Shown piece after piece: positions 1 to 9,967 of a stretch of DNA of 58,164 bases. The notes under the pieces are model-generated. The model saw only the letters and a program-made list of their open reading frames with translations. It was not told where the DNA came from and made no database searches. A program made the translations under genes and the position numbers. Location: positions 1 through 58,164 of IMG/VR virus record IMGVR_UViG_3300012349_000006. The stretch is one strand, 5' to 3'. Position 1 is the stretch's first letter, and each line of letters starts with the position of its first letter. Source of the stretch: a virus.

Positions 1-54
1 CCATCATCATTGGGAGGGGAAAAAGTTAAAGTAGATGTATTCAAAAATAAATTT

Positions 55-288
55 TTAAGCATTGGACTTTCTCTTTTCAAATTCCTGTTTGATTGCTTCT
101 TTTAATTTTAAATATTCTGGATTAATCGGCGGTAGCTCAATCGCTTTCTTGTTATTGATCTTGTCAAACTTGTGATGCTTGCTAGCTTCCTCGCGTTTTC
201 TATCAGCTTCATTAAATTCATAATTGGCTAGTTCCAGTTCCCACAAATCAAAGTCAGCTAGCGGTTTGCCTTTATAGATCATTTGCAA
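55..288 (-). CDS. Hypothetical protein, 77 aa, after the portal cluster
   Basis: I do not recognise this protein. It is charged and mostly helical in character, with many Lys, Glu and Asn residues, and has no membrane segment. It overlaps the end of the upstream 70-residue gene by 10 bases, which fits translational coupling in the minus-strand late operon. It lies downstream of the portal and the large polyvalent-like protein, the place where P22-like phages keep scaffold and coat genes, so a head-assembly accessory role is possible but is inference only. Confidence 0.7.
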   Translation of the reverse strand: MQMIYKGKPLADFDLWELELANYEFNEADRKREEASKHHKFDKINNKKAIELPPINPEYLKLKEAIKQEFEKRKSNA

Positions 289-491
289 ATGGCCTTTTGT
301 AAAGCCTTGGCTTGCGTTTTAATATCTTTCATCAAGGCTTTATCCTTGCGAATTTCTTCCGCTCTGGCGAGCGTTCTCATGCCATCTTCAGCCCGATACC
401 GTCGCTCATGATCCGAAATTGTAGCCTTGCTGGGAGCTTCATTTACAGGACCACCAGCTTTTGCAACAGGTAGCGTGTGTTTCTTAGCCAT
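279..491 (-). CDS. Hypothetical protein, 70 aa, basic
   Basis: Unknown function. The protein is Lys/Arg/Ala rich. The N-terminal third (AKKHTLPVAKAGG...) looks disordered and the C-terminal half, rich in Ala, Glu and Lys, looks helical. The upstream sequence carries a purine-rich AAGGAAATAAGAAT before the ATG. The gene is four bases downstream of the 124-residue gene and overlaps the 77-residue gene, so it sits inside the head operon. Confidence 0.7.
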   Translation of the reverse strand: MAKKHTLPVAKAGGPVNEAPSKATISDHERRYRAEDGMRTLARAEEIRKDKALMKDIKTQAKALQKAICK

Positions 492-495
492 ATTC

Positions 496-870
496 TTATT
501 TCCTTGTAAACAGGCTGTCTAAACTTTCACTGTTGATAATTATAGGACGCGGCTTATCTTCCTTGAATGGCTGGATTTTCTCATTCAGCGTAATCAAGTC
601 AGGATCATTAGCCCGCTCAAGTAGAGCTTGCGAGATTAATTCTTTTTGGCTATCTGGCGTTTCAGGCTTGCCAAGCATATCTACCAATATTTCTACAGCT
701 TTAGGAATAAACTTTTCAAGATTGTGATGCACGAATGCTTTATGTGTCTTATGCCTTGATTTCAGTCCTGCTGATAATCCAGCTTCAAAGAAAGCAGCGC
801 ACAAATCTGCTGCTGTCTGCTCAATCAGAACCGAGGCAGGATTGATTATTTTTCTGGAAAGACTGCTCAT
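496..870 (-). CDS. Hypothetical protein, 124 aa, between polyvalent-like protein and head genes
   Basis: Unknown function. The preferred start is the ATG at 870, giving MSSLSRKII..., because it overlaps the upstream TGA as ATGA. A longer in-frame reading starts at 885. The middle (roughly residues 20-90) is predicted helical by composition, and the C-terminus is Pro/Lys rich. It belongs to the minus-strand late operon downstream of the portal gene. Confidence 0.7.
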   Translation of the reverse strand: MSSLSRKIINPASVLIEQTAADLCAAFFEAGLSAGLKSRHKTHKAFVHHNLEKFIPKAVEILVDMLGKPETPDSQKELISQALLERANDPDLITLNEKIQPFKEDKPRPIIINSESLDSLFTRK

Positions 871-3800
871 TTTTTCTTTTCCCAAGGATCATGCTCTACA
901 GGCATTAAAGGAAGCGGAACGCCTTTGCTAAACAGCGGAAAGCCTTTATGCATCGCAGCATCTTTTAAAGATTGTGGAATGTCAATGTAGTGAATAGGCA
1001 TGGTTTCATGCTCTATTCTATAGTTCTTAGCTGTTTCTGGCGAGAATGTCCTGTTGATCCAACTTCTAGCATCAGCTTCAGAGACAAATTGATTTGATAA
1101 CTCATCGCCACGAAAAACTTTTACTTTACCCTCTTTTTGAATTTCAGCCGTCTTTACCTTAACCCCATGCTCTTTACCAATCTTCTCCAAAGCTTTAGGA
1201 ATAATTTGATCGTAAAAGCCTTTCATGCCTTCGCCGCCAACCTCTAAGTCTTGACCTTTAAGGATATGAGTTGGTCCTAAGCGACCATATTCTAGTTCAC
1301 GATTATTATTGACTTCAAAAGCAGTTTTATTCAAATGACGTTCGGCATATTCTAAAGCTTCAGCTTCAGAGCCAACAGTACCTTTGCCAATCTTTACTGC
1401 TCTTTTATCCTTATTGGTTACAACATATTGATGTTCTGTCTGTGTAACTTTTAAATCTTCTTTCTTAACACTAGGAACACGCTCAAAATTTTCAGGCTCC
1501 TGCTTTAAAAGTTTATCGGCTGCTTCCTTGCCAATGAGATTAGGCAAATCTTCAGGCTTGACACTATCTTTAACGATTACTTCTGCGCCTTTGGCGTCCC
1601 AAGCTTTTAGATATTGCTGCTTAGGATTGTAGGATAGTTTTTCAATTTGCTTTCTAAGATTATACCTAGCAGCCTGTGCCTCTCCCGGCGTCCAAGACAA
1701 CCGATCATAGCCTTTTTCAGCAGCTTCGCGGATCATTCGCTTTAATGCTAATTCGTGCCAAGACTTTTTGAATGGTGCATCTGGAACGCCTTGTCTACCT
1801 TTAATTTCTCCTAATTCGATCTGATCAACATAAGCCTTTAATTCTTTAGCTGCTACAGGATCAGCCGGAAAACGATCTAGCAAAGCTTGATCAAATGCAG
1901 ACTTGCCATAGACTTCAATTAGCCTAGTTCTTTCTTTAGTTTGAGCTTCAGCTTTAGCTACTGCTTTAGGATCAATGTATCCCCTATCCCGTCCCTGCTG
2001 ATGCCAGTCCGATTGAATTTCTTCAAGGTGTAGGGATTTCTTAGGTAGATTATCAGATACAATTTTAGTAGTCACAGATGCAGGAAGCGTAGCTTGATAG
2101 GCTTTGGCTTCATCTTCAGTAGCAAATACTTTAGACTTGTTACCTGATCTAGTATTTTGAACAGCATAACCCGGTTCACTCATAACCCTATCATTCATTC
2201 TGACATGAGCTAGAATGTTTGGTTCATCCCAATGAGAGGAACGATAATTAGGATTTTCTTTAGGCCCATTTTGCTTTAAATTCATAAGCTCACTTTGAAG
2301 ATTGTTTCTTTCTTCAGCAAGCTCTCTACGTTTTTTAATAACGTCTAACCCTTTTGGCAACTGTTCTAATTCTTCAAGCAAATGTAAGTCATTAAACTCA
2401 TCTTGAATTTTTTCTAAGCGATTTTGAATTTTAGCTTTAGGTGCGAACTCCATACCTGTAGTACGGGCTAAATGTTCCGTTGACCAACTGGCAGGCTTAT
2501 CGCCAAAGCCTTTTACATACTCACCATTAGCATGTTGAATTGAGAAACCATTTCCTTCTGGATTAGGTACAACTTTAAATCCATTTTGACTTCTTTCCGG
2601 CAGCCTCAGCAGCATTTCCCTATAGTTTTCTCCACCGGGAAGTTGATAGCCGTGATATTTGGTATCCCCTGTTTCACTAGCATTTTTTGTTTCAATATAC
2701 CGCTTTTGTAGTTCGGTATATTTAGCTACTTCGGCAGGGTCCATATTTTTAAGCTTGCTATGCATTGCTAAATTCTGCAATGGATTTAGATTATACTTTT
2801 CACCTAAAACTTCAGAATAATCTTCAAATTCTTTATAGGCGTCCTTAGCAGCTTTAATATCTTCAGCCGATGCTTGCCCTTTTCCAACCTCATTTAGCTC
2901 AATCTTGTTCGCAGCCAAATGCTCCTGCACCTGTTCCTTAGTAACAGGCTTACTTTTATTTTCATTCAGGAAGTCAGTTAATCCCGTCCATTGTAATTCC
3001 TCTGGTTTCACTCCCGGCTTATTGGAGAGTGTACCTAGCCATTGTTCGCCAGTCATTTTAGATTGTGTAATTGAGTTAATCTGATGCTCTACAGCAGAAT
3101 AGAAGGTGGGAGCCTTACTCTTTGCCATCGCTTCAATCGCCGTACCCGGTTTACTGCTATCAGCCATAAGTGTACTCGTCAAAGCGCCATACTGCCCAGC
3201 ATGTTTATCAATCAAGCCTGTGTCAATGGCATGTTTCAATGCCGCTTCACGGTCTAGAAAATGTCCCTTCTCATTAATGAAGCCAAATTTAAAATTACTT
3301 AAATCTTCGCCAGTCATGGCCTGACGTTCAAATTCTGGATAGATTTCTTTAGGAATTACATCTAAGTGCTGCTGTCCCTCTTTGCCCTTATAGAGCTTGT
3401 CTTTATATTTTAAAGCAGGACGCAAAAATGGCGTAGCCCCTAATGTAGCATCTGTAGCACCGGCTAATCCACCAGTGCCAGCTAGAGCCGCCATATCTAA
3501 CGCGCGTTCAACCATCTGCGGATTAGTATGAACGTCTCCGCTCACAGGGTCAACCTCATATTGAGGTAGTTTACCAGCTAAAGCATCTCCTGCTGCTGTA
3601 GAACCGCTCCTAAGCAGTTTTTCAAGCCAAGTCTGATAGCGTTCTTCACCAGCCAAGCCAAACAGACGATTGCCAAACTTTGTACCCTTGGAAAATTCAG
3701 TATCTAGCCAAGGGTTATGATCAACAGCAATTAGTTGTTTACCGCTTTCATGAATGATTGGTTCTGCTCTTTGCTGTTCTGAGATAGGCTCTGGCCTAGC

Positions 3801-3908
3801 CTCCTGAATTGGCCTAATTGAAATAGCATCTTCTTTTGTAGGCATGGCTACAGGTAGCGTAAATGGCTCTTGTACTTCACCAGTATCAATTGGTAAGTCA
3901 TAGTCCAT
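867..3908 (-). CDS. Large multidomain phage protein (polyvalent-protein-like), 1013 aa
   Basis: This 1013-residue protein follows the portal gene directly, with a TAATG overlap. Several patches resemble the associated domains of the phage and plasmid polyvalent proteins: a YHGYQLPGGENYREMLLRLP-type segment near residue 430, a HLEEIQSDWHQQGRDRGY segment near residue 645, an SWHELALKRMIREAAEKGYDRL segment near residue 735 and a GGEGMKGFYDQIIPKALEKIG segment near residue 910. Proteins of this class are thought to be delivered with phage or plasmid DNA and to act in the new host. That role is family knowledge, not visible here. A head-internal or ejected function is inferred from the position next to the portal. 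The N-terminal 90 residues are Pro/Glu rich and probably disordered. I see no membrane segment. The family call comes from recall of sequence patterns, so it is moderately sure. Confidence 0.72.
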   Translation of the reverse strand: MDYDLPIDTGEVQEPFTLPVAMPTKEDAISIRPIQEARPEPISEQQRAEPIIHESGKQLIAVDHNPWLDTEFSKGTKFGNRLFGLAGEERYQTWLEKLLRSGSTAAGDALAGKLPQYEVDPVSGDVHTNPQMVERALDMAALAGTGGLAGATDATLGATPFLRPALKYKDKLYKGKEGQQHLDVIPKEIYPEFERQAMTGEDLSNFKFGFINEKGHFLDREAALKHAIDTGLIDKHAGQYGALTSTLMADSSKPGTAIEAMAKSKAPTFYSAVEHQINSITQSKMTGEQWLGTLSNKPGVKPEELQWTGLTDFLNENKSKPVTKEQVQEHLAANKIELNEVGKGQASAEDIKAAKDAYKEFEDYSEVLGEKYNLNPLQNLAMHSKLKNMDPAEVAKYTELQKRYIETKNASETGDTKYHGYQLPGGENYREMLLRLPERSQNGFKVVPNPEGNGFSIQHANGEYVKGFGDKPASWSTEHLARTTGMEFAPKAKIQNRLEKIQDEFNDLHLLEELEQLPKGLDVIKKRRELAEERNNLQSELMNLKQNGPKENPNYRSSHWDEPNILAHVRMNDRVMSEPGYAVQNTRSGNKSKVFATEDEAKAYQATLPASVTTKIVSDNLPKKSLHLEEIQSDWHQQGRDRGYIDPKAVAKAEAQTKERTRLIEVYGKSAFDQALLDRFPADPVAAKELKAYVDQIELGEIKGRQGVPDAPFKKSWHELALKRMIREAAEKGYDRLSWTPGEAQAARYNLRKQIEKLSYNPKQQYLKAWDAKGAEVIVKDSVKPEDLPNLIGKEAADKLLKQEPENFERVPSVKKEDLKVTQTEHQYVVTNKDKRAVKIGKGTVGSEAEALEYAERHLNKTAFEVNNNRELEYGRLGPTHILKGQDLEVGGEGMKGFYDQIIPKALEKIGKEHGVKVKTAEIQKEGKVKVFRGDELSNQFVSEADARSWINRTFSPETAKNYRIEHETMPIHYIDIPQSLKDAAMHKGFPLFSKGVPLPLMPVEHDPWEKKK

Positions 3909-6277
3909 TATTGCATTACCTGTAGATGCTTGCCCGGCCTATTAGGATCAGGCATGTAATAATTTCCGTCAGGCGCTTTCAAGGCTCCCGGTATATCCGG
4001 GTGTTCCTCAGGCTGATCCGGTTCCGCTTGGCTAGGCTCTCCCTGCCCTTCAGGAGCTTCCTCGGGCACGATAGGCGTTCCGCCCTCATTCATGCCCGGC
4101 AAATGATCCGCGCCATCAGGAGCCGGGCCACCAGCCGCTAAAGCCTCCAAAATCGCTTGCTTAAGCAAGGGTTGTAGCTGCTCCAAAGAAAAGGCCGGTC
4201 CTGCATTACCCAAAGCGATAATGCGCTTGCTCATGGCATCAAAATCTTGCCTGATTTCAGATACAGCCGTTTGCGTCGTTTGCAAGTCTAGAGCACGTTC
4301 CTTGATATCAAACTCTCTAGTTCTGTCCTCATACTTTTTAACCAAGTCCTGCAACTCGCTTTGCAACTGTTGAATATGATCAGCAGCCTTATGCATCATA
4401 TCTTCTGTTTGTGGATCAGGAGCATCACCAGTAACATTCTTTGGAATGATCTTGCGATAACGTTCAGCCAAAGCTTGCGCTTCAGGAAAATCAGCAACCT
4501 TCCAAAGAAGATCGCCAGCGACCATCATAAATTCTTTATTAGCTGCTGCGATTTGAGTTAAGGCGTTAAACGCTTCCTGCCGTCTAGTGGCAAATGACGG
4601 TCCTGTATCAGATTGAACATCATAGATGCCCACACTAGGATTAAAGATGATATTCGCCATCTCTTGCGCTTTGTCCATGTCAGGTTTTTCACCATCTGGT
4701 GTTGGTATTTTCTGAAATGGCATAGGAGCTTTATTATCAATCGTAACGTTCATAACGCTACCATCAGTAGCCGCTATGCGAACAACTCTAGGAACGTCAT
4801 AGATCAGCGGCACTAGATCAATGATTATCTTACCAGTAAAGCGTACAGCGATAGCCAAATTGTCAATGAAATGATAAGTAGCTCTGTCGCCCTGCCGTTG
4901 CCTAGCATTAATCGCAATACCAGATTTAGCATTTTCATTTTCTCCCATCTGAGCTTGGTATTGACCGCTAACCATCATCATTTCATTTTGTGCAATTTGC
5001 ATACCTTGCACATAACCGGGCGATGCTTGCGGAGCAGCAGGACGCACCGGAGGCGGTATTTCGTTTCCATCATCATCTACATGGTTCCAAGGCAACCATG
5101 CGTGATTGACCGTATTGGCTGTTTTCCAATATTCCTCTAGCCCTTCAACAGCCGCCATTGGCGCAAGCCAAGGTACTTTAGTCTGTAAAGCGCCAAATTC
5201 AACATTAGCTGATGTATTGATATTGTACATACGTTGAGCATCCAGCAACGCTCTGGTATGTCCCTTGCGATCTAGCACACCATCAATGACGGTTTCTGTG
5301 CCAACTAGCCGTACAATTGGTATGTATTTGCCAAGCCAAGGACCACGATCAATAATCGTGTTTCCGGCAATCTTGAACCATTCAATATTATCAGATACGG
5401 ACTTGCGCTCGAAAGCAGTTTTTTGAGCATCTGGTAAATCTTTTTCAAATTCCTTCAATGCATCGTAAAATTGCTTCTGCTCTGCTGTCAGCTTGCTATA
5501 AAATTCCTCTACTAATTGTCCATTGTGGGGATCAGTAAAGCTGCAAGCTATCTCTTTCTTTTGAGTTTTGCGATAATATTCGCACACTCTCACTATATCC
5601 TTGGTAGCCCAACCATCCGAGGTATTACTAAATACCGATGATCCGCCAACATCTTTAAAATCTGAATACTTTGCGTTATACAGATCGCGCGGATTATCCT
5701 CAAAAATAAATCCAAACCTAGCATCTGAGCCGTCAACTTCAGTAATATCAGGATCAAGATAAACCGATCTAGGGTCTTTAATTCTTTTAATGTAGATTTC
5801 TTGCGAACGTGACTTAGCACTGATGTAATCAGTATGTATGCGCCAATAGCCTATGCCGCCTTGTACTTGGGTTACAGTGCCATTATCATAAACATTTTCA
5901 GCACTGGAAATATATTCAATATGCCTGACAACTTCCTGATAGACTTGCGCCGCTTCAAATGAAGCATTATCGCCAACAGGACGAATGTTAATGCCCGGTT
6001 TGTTCTGCTTTGCATCATTAATGATTAAAAGATTATGCTGATTGGTTTTATTGATGGTTAGGCAGGGCCTACCGGCTGAAATTCTATCGCCAATTACCCA
6101 TTCATCCCATTGAAACATATTGCGGCTATCGCCATTGGCAAACTTGATATCAAGCTCATAATAAACGCGAGCTTGGCTTTCCCATTCTTCGCAAACCCGA
6201 AAACGTCCCTTAGCTTCTAGAACAATAGCATCGTCGCCACCAAGCTTATTAGAATATGGATCAGTTGACCATGCCAT
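3908..6277 (-). CDS. Portal protein, P22 gp1-type
   Basis: The portal forms the dodecameric ring at the head vertex through which DNA is packaged and ejected. The length (789 residues) and the N-terminal layout match the P22-type portal family: a helical start, the segment FQWDEWVIGDRISAGRPCLT near residue 55, the IINDAKQNKPGINIRPV segment near residue 90, and IKRIKDPRSVYLDPD near residue 170. The C-terminal 200 residues contain a long coiled-coil-like stretch (from about residue 600) and a Pro/Glu-rich acidic tail. The gene follows large terminase after 41 bases and runs into the polyvalent-like gene through TAATG, the usual terminase-portal order. ATG start at 6277. Confidence 0.93.
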   Translation of the reverse strand: MAWSTDPYSNKLGGDDAIVLEAKGRFRVCEEWESQARVYYELDIKFANGDSRNMFQWDEWVIGDRISAGRPCLTINKTNQHNLLIINDAKQNKPGINIRPVGDNASFEAAQVYQEVVRHIEYISSAENVYDNGTVTQVQGGIGYWRIHTDYISAKSRSQEIYIKRIKDPRSVYLDPDITEVDGSDARFGFIFEDNPRDLYNAKYSDFKDVGGSSVFSNTSDGWATKDIVRVCEYYRKTQKKEIACSFTDPHNGQLVEEFYSKLTAEQKQFYDALKEFEKDLPDAQKTAFERKSVSDNIEWFKIAGNTIIDRGPWLGKYIPIVRLVGTETVIDGVLDRKGHTRALLDAQRMYNINTSANVEFGALQTKVPWLAPMAAVEGLEEYWKTANTVNHAWLPWNHVDDDGNEIPPPVRPAAPQASPGYVQGMQIAQNEMMMVSGQYQAQMGENENAKSGIAINARQRQGDRATYHFIDNLAIAVRFTGKIIIDLVPLIYDVPRVVRIAATDGSVMNVTIDNKAPMPFQKIPTPDGEKPDMDKAQEMANIIFNPSVGIYDVQSDTGPSFATRRQEAFNALTQIAAANKEFMMVAGDLLWKVADFPEAQALAERYRKIIPKNVTGDAPDPQTEDMMHKAADHIQQLQSELQDLVKKYEDRTREFDIKERALDLQTTQTAVSEIRQDFDAMSKRIIALGNAGPAFSLEQLQPLLKQAILEALAAGGPAPDGADHLPGMNEGGTPIVPEEAPEGQGEPSQAEPDQPEEHPDIPGALKAPDGNYYMPDPNRPGKHLQVMQ

Positions 6278-6318
6278 TAGATAATATTCCTTAAATTAAA
6301 AATAATTTTATAAAAATA

Positions 6319-7677
6319 TTAGGTGTGTCCCATCCAGCTAGTATTTTGCCGGTTTAGATTAATTACTTTTGGTACAACTCTAGGAGGTAGCTTGGTAGAA
6401 GCAGTTTCTGATTTTAAAGATAATGCGAAAGTTTGAAATGCATCTGCCCCATGTGACCAAGGCGTGTCATGATCAGGCTCATTACTAAAATTTCCAGTCT
6501 GCTCATTTACCTTATAAGTATAACGTCTCAAGCATTGCAAGCCGCGTTCGGTCTTTTCAGCATCAAAATTACATAGATCGAAAACAGTTCTAGCGGCGTT
6601 GATACCAAGAAACTTCTTTCTAGGGGCGTCAATAATTCTAACTTGCCAGTTTAAAGCCCTTAGTTGTTTTTCTGGCGTGATATTGGATAAAGTTTCGGCT
6701 GCGCCATCATGCGGCAAATTATGTCTACCGTAATTATAACCCCTACGTTGTAGCTCCTGAATGTAGAAAGGCATTTTCTTCAGACTATTTTCGTAATAGT
6801 CTATCAAATTAAATTCAACTCCTATGGTTTGAACAAACCAAATAGAAGTTTTATCGCTATGCCCTAAATCCCAAAATGTATGCACTGGCCTGTTGGGATC
6901 ATACTTAACACTTCCAATGCGATTTTCTAATGTAGCTTTTCTGATTTCTTCAGCGTAGATAGCTCCATCAAGAGTTTGCTTACAGTGACCTTCCCACACA
7001 TTTAGATAGCTGGTCGGGTCTTTTTCCTTTAATTGCTCCATTTCCTCGCGAAGATCGTCAGGAAACCATTGGTTATCTGACCAATTAATCTTTTTGATTA
7101 TCGCGTATCTATTGCCCTTATGATCAAAGTCATTCGGCGGTTTTAAAATAAAACGTTCATAGGTATTATCAGTATCTAATTCAGGATTGAAACTAACCCA
7201 TATTTCAGGACCAACTTTAAATGGTCCTATGTTGCCAGTTGGAGCATCAGCAGGACGGCCACGAATAGTAGGGCTTAATTTCTCCCAAGATGATTTAGAA
7301 ACCACATTAGCTTCTTCAACCCATGCGATATCAATAAAAGCTAGCGACTTAAGACTGTTGATGTTGTAGCGAAGTCCAAGGAAAATAAACTGCGAACCTG
7401 TACGTTTAGAAATAATAGTCTTATCTAATATCTTAAATTCATCTTCCAAATCCATTGCGAAAATTTTGGCTTTTAAAATTTCATACACGCTTTCATCAAT
7501 GGACTTTTGAAATTCACGAAAGCAAGCAATACGCAAACGCTGTTGTGAAGCTAAAATAATTAAAGCAGCCGCAATGTTTTCAGTCTTGCCAGCACCGCGA
7601 CCGCCCCACAGAACTTTATAACGGGCGCTCTCCGTAAGCAAGAATGCTAGATGCTCTGGAAATTCAATTTCTTTCAC
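6319..7677 (-). CDS. terL: Terminase large subunit (ATPase and nuclease)
   Basis: The large terminase drives DNA into the prohead by ATP hydrolysis and cuts the concatemer. Visible motifs: Walker A WGGRGAGKT (residues 24-32), Walker B FIDIAWVEEA (about 114-123), the coupling-type segment VSFNPELDTDNTY (about 161-173), and the RNase H-fold nuclease acidic residues in FWDLGHSDKTSIW (Asp270), LPHDGAAET (Asp324) and HGADAFQTFAL (Asp412). The 452-residue length is usual for PBSX/P22-class terminases. The start appears to be GTG at 7677, eight bases after the stop of the upstream gene. No in-frame ATG lies upstream of Walker A. Unusually, the candidate small subunit is about 8 kb upstream, separated by adhesin-like genes. 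Confidence 0.96.
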   Translation of the reverse strand: MKEIEFPEHLAFLLTESARYKVLWGGRGAGKTENIAAALIILASQQRLRIACFREFQKSIDESVYEILKAKIFAMDLEDEFKILDKTIISKRTGSQFIFLGLRYNINSLKSLAFIDIAWVEEANVVSKSSWEKLSPTIRGRPADAPTGNIGPFKVGPEIWVSFNPELDTDNTYERFILKPPNDFDHKGNRYAIIKKINWSDNQWFPDDLREEMEQLKEKDPTSYLNVWEGHCKQTLDGAIYAEEIRKATLENRIGSVKYDPNRPVHTFWDLGHSDKTSIWFVQTIGVEFNLIDYYENSLKKMPFYIQELQRRGYNYGRHNLPHDGAAETLSNITPEKQLRALNWQVRIIDAPRKKFLGINAARTVFDLCNFDAEKTERGLQCLRRYTYKVNEQTGNFSNEPDHDTPWSHGADAFQTFALSLKSETASTKLPPRVVPKVINLNRQNTSWMGHT

Positions 7678-7684
7678 TTAATGC

Positions 7685-9967
7685 TCAATCGAATTGCCCA
7701 TAGAAGAACCCTGAACCGTAGTACCCGCCATAAAAAAGTCCGTAAGTATCAGCATCTCCTTCGATGCTATACACAGCATCCACACTACCCTTAACCGCCC
7801 AACCATCCAGCTTTCGCCAAATCGGTGTTGTGTTGACATTGATAGCTTGCCACAGACCGTAAGACGCTGTATTGTGACCGCTGCCAGTATCAACCGAACA
7901 CCAGCAATAGAGTGTAGGATAACCGTTAAACCCGGCCTTGGCTTTACCTAAACCAAATGCAAAAACATCAATAACATTGGCAATAGTGTTCCATGTTCCA
8001 GTACCACCGCCAGTATTAAACCATAGAGGCAGTCCTTGCACTGGCAGTTGCGGGCCGGAACTAAAGAACAAGTGACCACTATTGCCGGGTACAGTTTTAA
8101 GCGTTGCGTTGAAATTGGATTGGTTGCTAGTATCAAACTGACTTGTTTTAACGCGAGTACAAGTTGAACCATCTGCTGAAATAGAATAGACACCATCCGT
8201 TGATGGTGCAGCAAAATAATTATACGCATAGTAAGTATTAGCTACTCTATCGGCAGCTACAATATGCCTCACCAGTGTATCAGCACCGCCCCAACCCGTA
8301 ACGCTAGGCGAAACAGGAACGCCAGAACAGCTAGTTATGTTTGTCCAAGTTGTTCCACCATTTTGCGTAATAAATAAATCTTGCTCATTACCTAATTGCC
8401 AAATGGCATGAGTGCTGTCAAGACAAGCAACGTGACCACCAAAGCCATTTTGTCCGAATATCTGTGATGGAACAGTTGTTAAAAGGGTCCAATCGGAAGG
8501 CGTTCCAGTGCCGCCGCCGTTGGTTGATTTTGCCGATGTTTCAAAAGGCGAATTTCCTGCATTTGCTACTAGATAAATAGTGCTAGGATTTTGAGAGCAC
8601 CAATCCGCTCCAAAACCTTCAGTTATGGCTTGATTATAGTTAACACCGTGATTAGACGGATAAGCAGCAGGATTGGTGACAGTCCATACAGGACGATCCC
8701 AAGCCGTGAGAATTGGCTTTCCGCCGGGTGGCGATGCTATCCAAGTAGTGACAAGCTGTTCAATACCAGAACTATTTGATGTATAAGTTTGCGAGCTTGT
8801 ACTAGACGATGGTGAAGAAACCCAACTACCAATACCTTCTGCTGTAAAAAGAGAATTTGATGCCGCACTGTTGTATGCGATTTCTCCAACCGTAAAATTG
8901 GTTTCATTGGTATTAGCGAGCCAAGGAATATCTGTTGCGACCCGCACGGGATGGGCCGATGCTCCACTCCATGTTCCACCTGAGCCGCCTGTTGTATAGC
9001 TGGTAGAGCCTAGCGCATCTATCGCAACAATATTGTTGTTATTCGCCGGATCAAACGCAATTGTTCTTGGTTCAGTAAGTCCTGTAGTAAATGTGCTCCA
9101 TGTAGTACCGTTATACTTTTGTATGTTGGCTGTGCCATCTCCCACTGCATAGATTATTCCAGCACTATCAGACTTGATATGTGCAACACTTACAGGACCA
9201 CCACTAGTGAGCGTAAAAGTTCCGCTAACTCCGGTTGTTGATTTGTAAACGCCGGTCCCAAAACATTCAATGTAAACATTCAAATGGTTTGAAAGATCGA
9301 ACGCGATTTGGTAACCATCACCCTGACCATTGGTAGAAGTAGGAGTACATAAGCCGGTGATTGCAGTCCAAGAGGTTCCGCTGTTGGTTGAATAATACGC
9401 GCCGCTATTTGGTGAGCCGACAATAACTTTTGTAGCATCTGTAGGATCAATGCCAATAAATGGCCCGAAAAATTTGGTATTTACGTTTGGACTTCCTCCT
9501 ATTCCAGTTATGGCAGTTGTCGCAGTCCAAGTCATACTGGCACAAGAACGTAGATTGGACGTTTTATAAATCGTCCCGTTCCAGTTCATGTATGCTTTAT
9601 TGGTGTCGCTTGGCGCAATTCTTATTTCATATACGCCGCAGTAATTACCGTTTCCGCAAATATTTGGAGCATTACTTGGGTCTGAAGGCGGTAATGTGTT
9701 GGTTGTGACTAGCTGTACCCAAGTCGAACCACACAACTCATAAGCACCATAGGTATCGGTGCGAACAATCTTGGTAGTGGTTCCTGAATTATTGCAGGAG
9801 CCTACACCTTGATCACATTGAATATCAATACCAGTAAGCTGACCACCAGCACCGATCTTCAGTGTTTGAATAGTATTTAAATTGGTTGGATAGACACCGT
9901 GGCGAGCTTCTACAGTGCCAACAAATAGTAAAGCAATAACTAAAAGAAGTTTAATCGGTGATTTCAT
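7685..9967 (-). CDS. Secreted beta-propeller protein (GH74/sialidase-like), putative tail adhesin
   Basis: The N-terminus is a clear Sec signal peptide (MKSPIKLLLVIALLFVGTVEA, cleavage near residue 21). The remainder contains recurring Asp-box-like and GH74-like patterns such as YYSTNSGTSWTAITG, TTWSTFTTGL and FITQNGGTTWTNIT, alternating with IAPSDTNKAYM or IDPTDATKVIVG strands, as in seven-bladed propellers of xyloglucanases and sialidases. I infer a carbohydrate-binding or depolymerising tail component. Catalytic residues cannot be assigned. It overlaps the upstream gene by TAATG and precedes large terminase. Phage virion proteins normally lack signal peptides, so an exported role in the infected cell is an alternative. 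Confidence 0.8.
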   Translation of the reverse strand: MKSPIKLLLVIALLFVGTVEARHGVYPTNLNTIQTLKIGAGGQLTGIDIQCDQGVGSCNNSGTTTKIVRTDTYGAYELCGSTWVQLVTTNTLPPSDPSNAPNICGNGNYCGVYEIRIAPSDTNKAYMNWNGTIYKTSNLRSCASMTWTATTAITGIGGSPNVNTKFFGPFIGIDPTDATKVIVGSPNSGAYYSTNSGTSWTAITGLCTPTSTNGQGDGYQIAFDLSNHLNVYIECFGTGVYKSTTGVSGTFTLTSGGPVSVAHIKSDSAGIIYAVGDGTANIQKYNGTTWSTFTTGLTEPRTIAFDPANNNNIVAIDALGSTSYTTGGSGGTWSGASAHPVRVATDIPWLANTNETNFTVGEIAYNSAASNSLFTAEGIGSWVSSPSSSTSSQTYTSNSSGIEQLVTTWIASPPGGKPILTAWDRPVWTVTNPAAYPSNHGVNYNQAITEGFGADWCSQNPSTIYLVANAGNSPFETSAKSTNGGGTGTPSDWTLLTTVPSQIFGQNGFGGHVACLDSTHAIWQLGNEQDLFITQNGGTTWTNITSCSGVPVSPSVTGWGGADTLVRHIVAADRVANTYYAYNYFAAPSTDGVYSISADGSTCTRVKTSQFDTSNQSNFNATLKTVPGNSGHLFFSSGPQLPVQGLPLWFNTGGGTGTWNTIANVIDVFAFGLGKAKAGFNGYPTLYCWCSVDTGSGHNTASYGLWQAINVNTTPIWRKLDGWAVKGSVDAVYSIEGDADTYGLFYGGYYGSGFFYGQFD

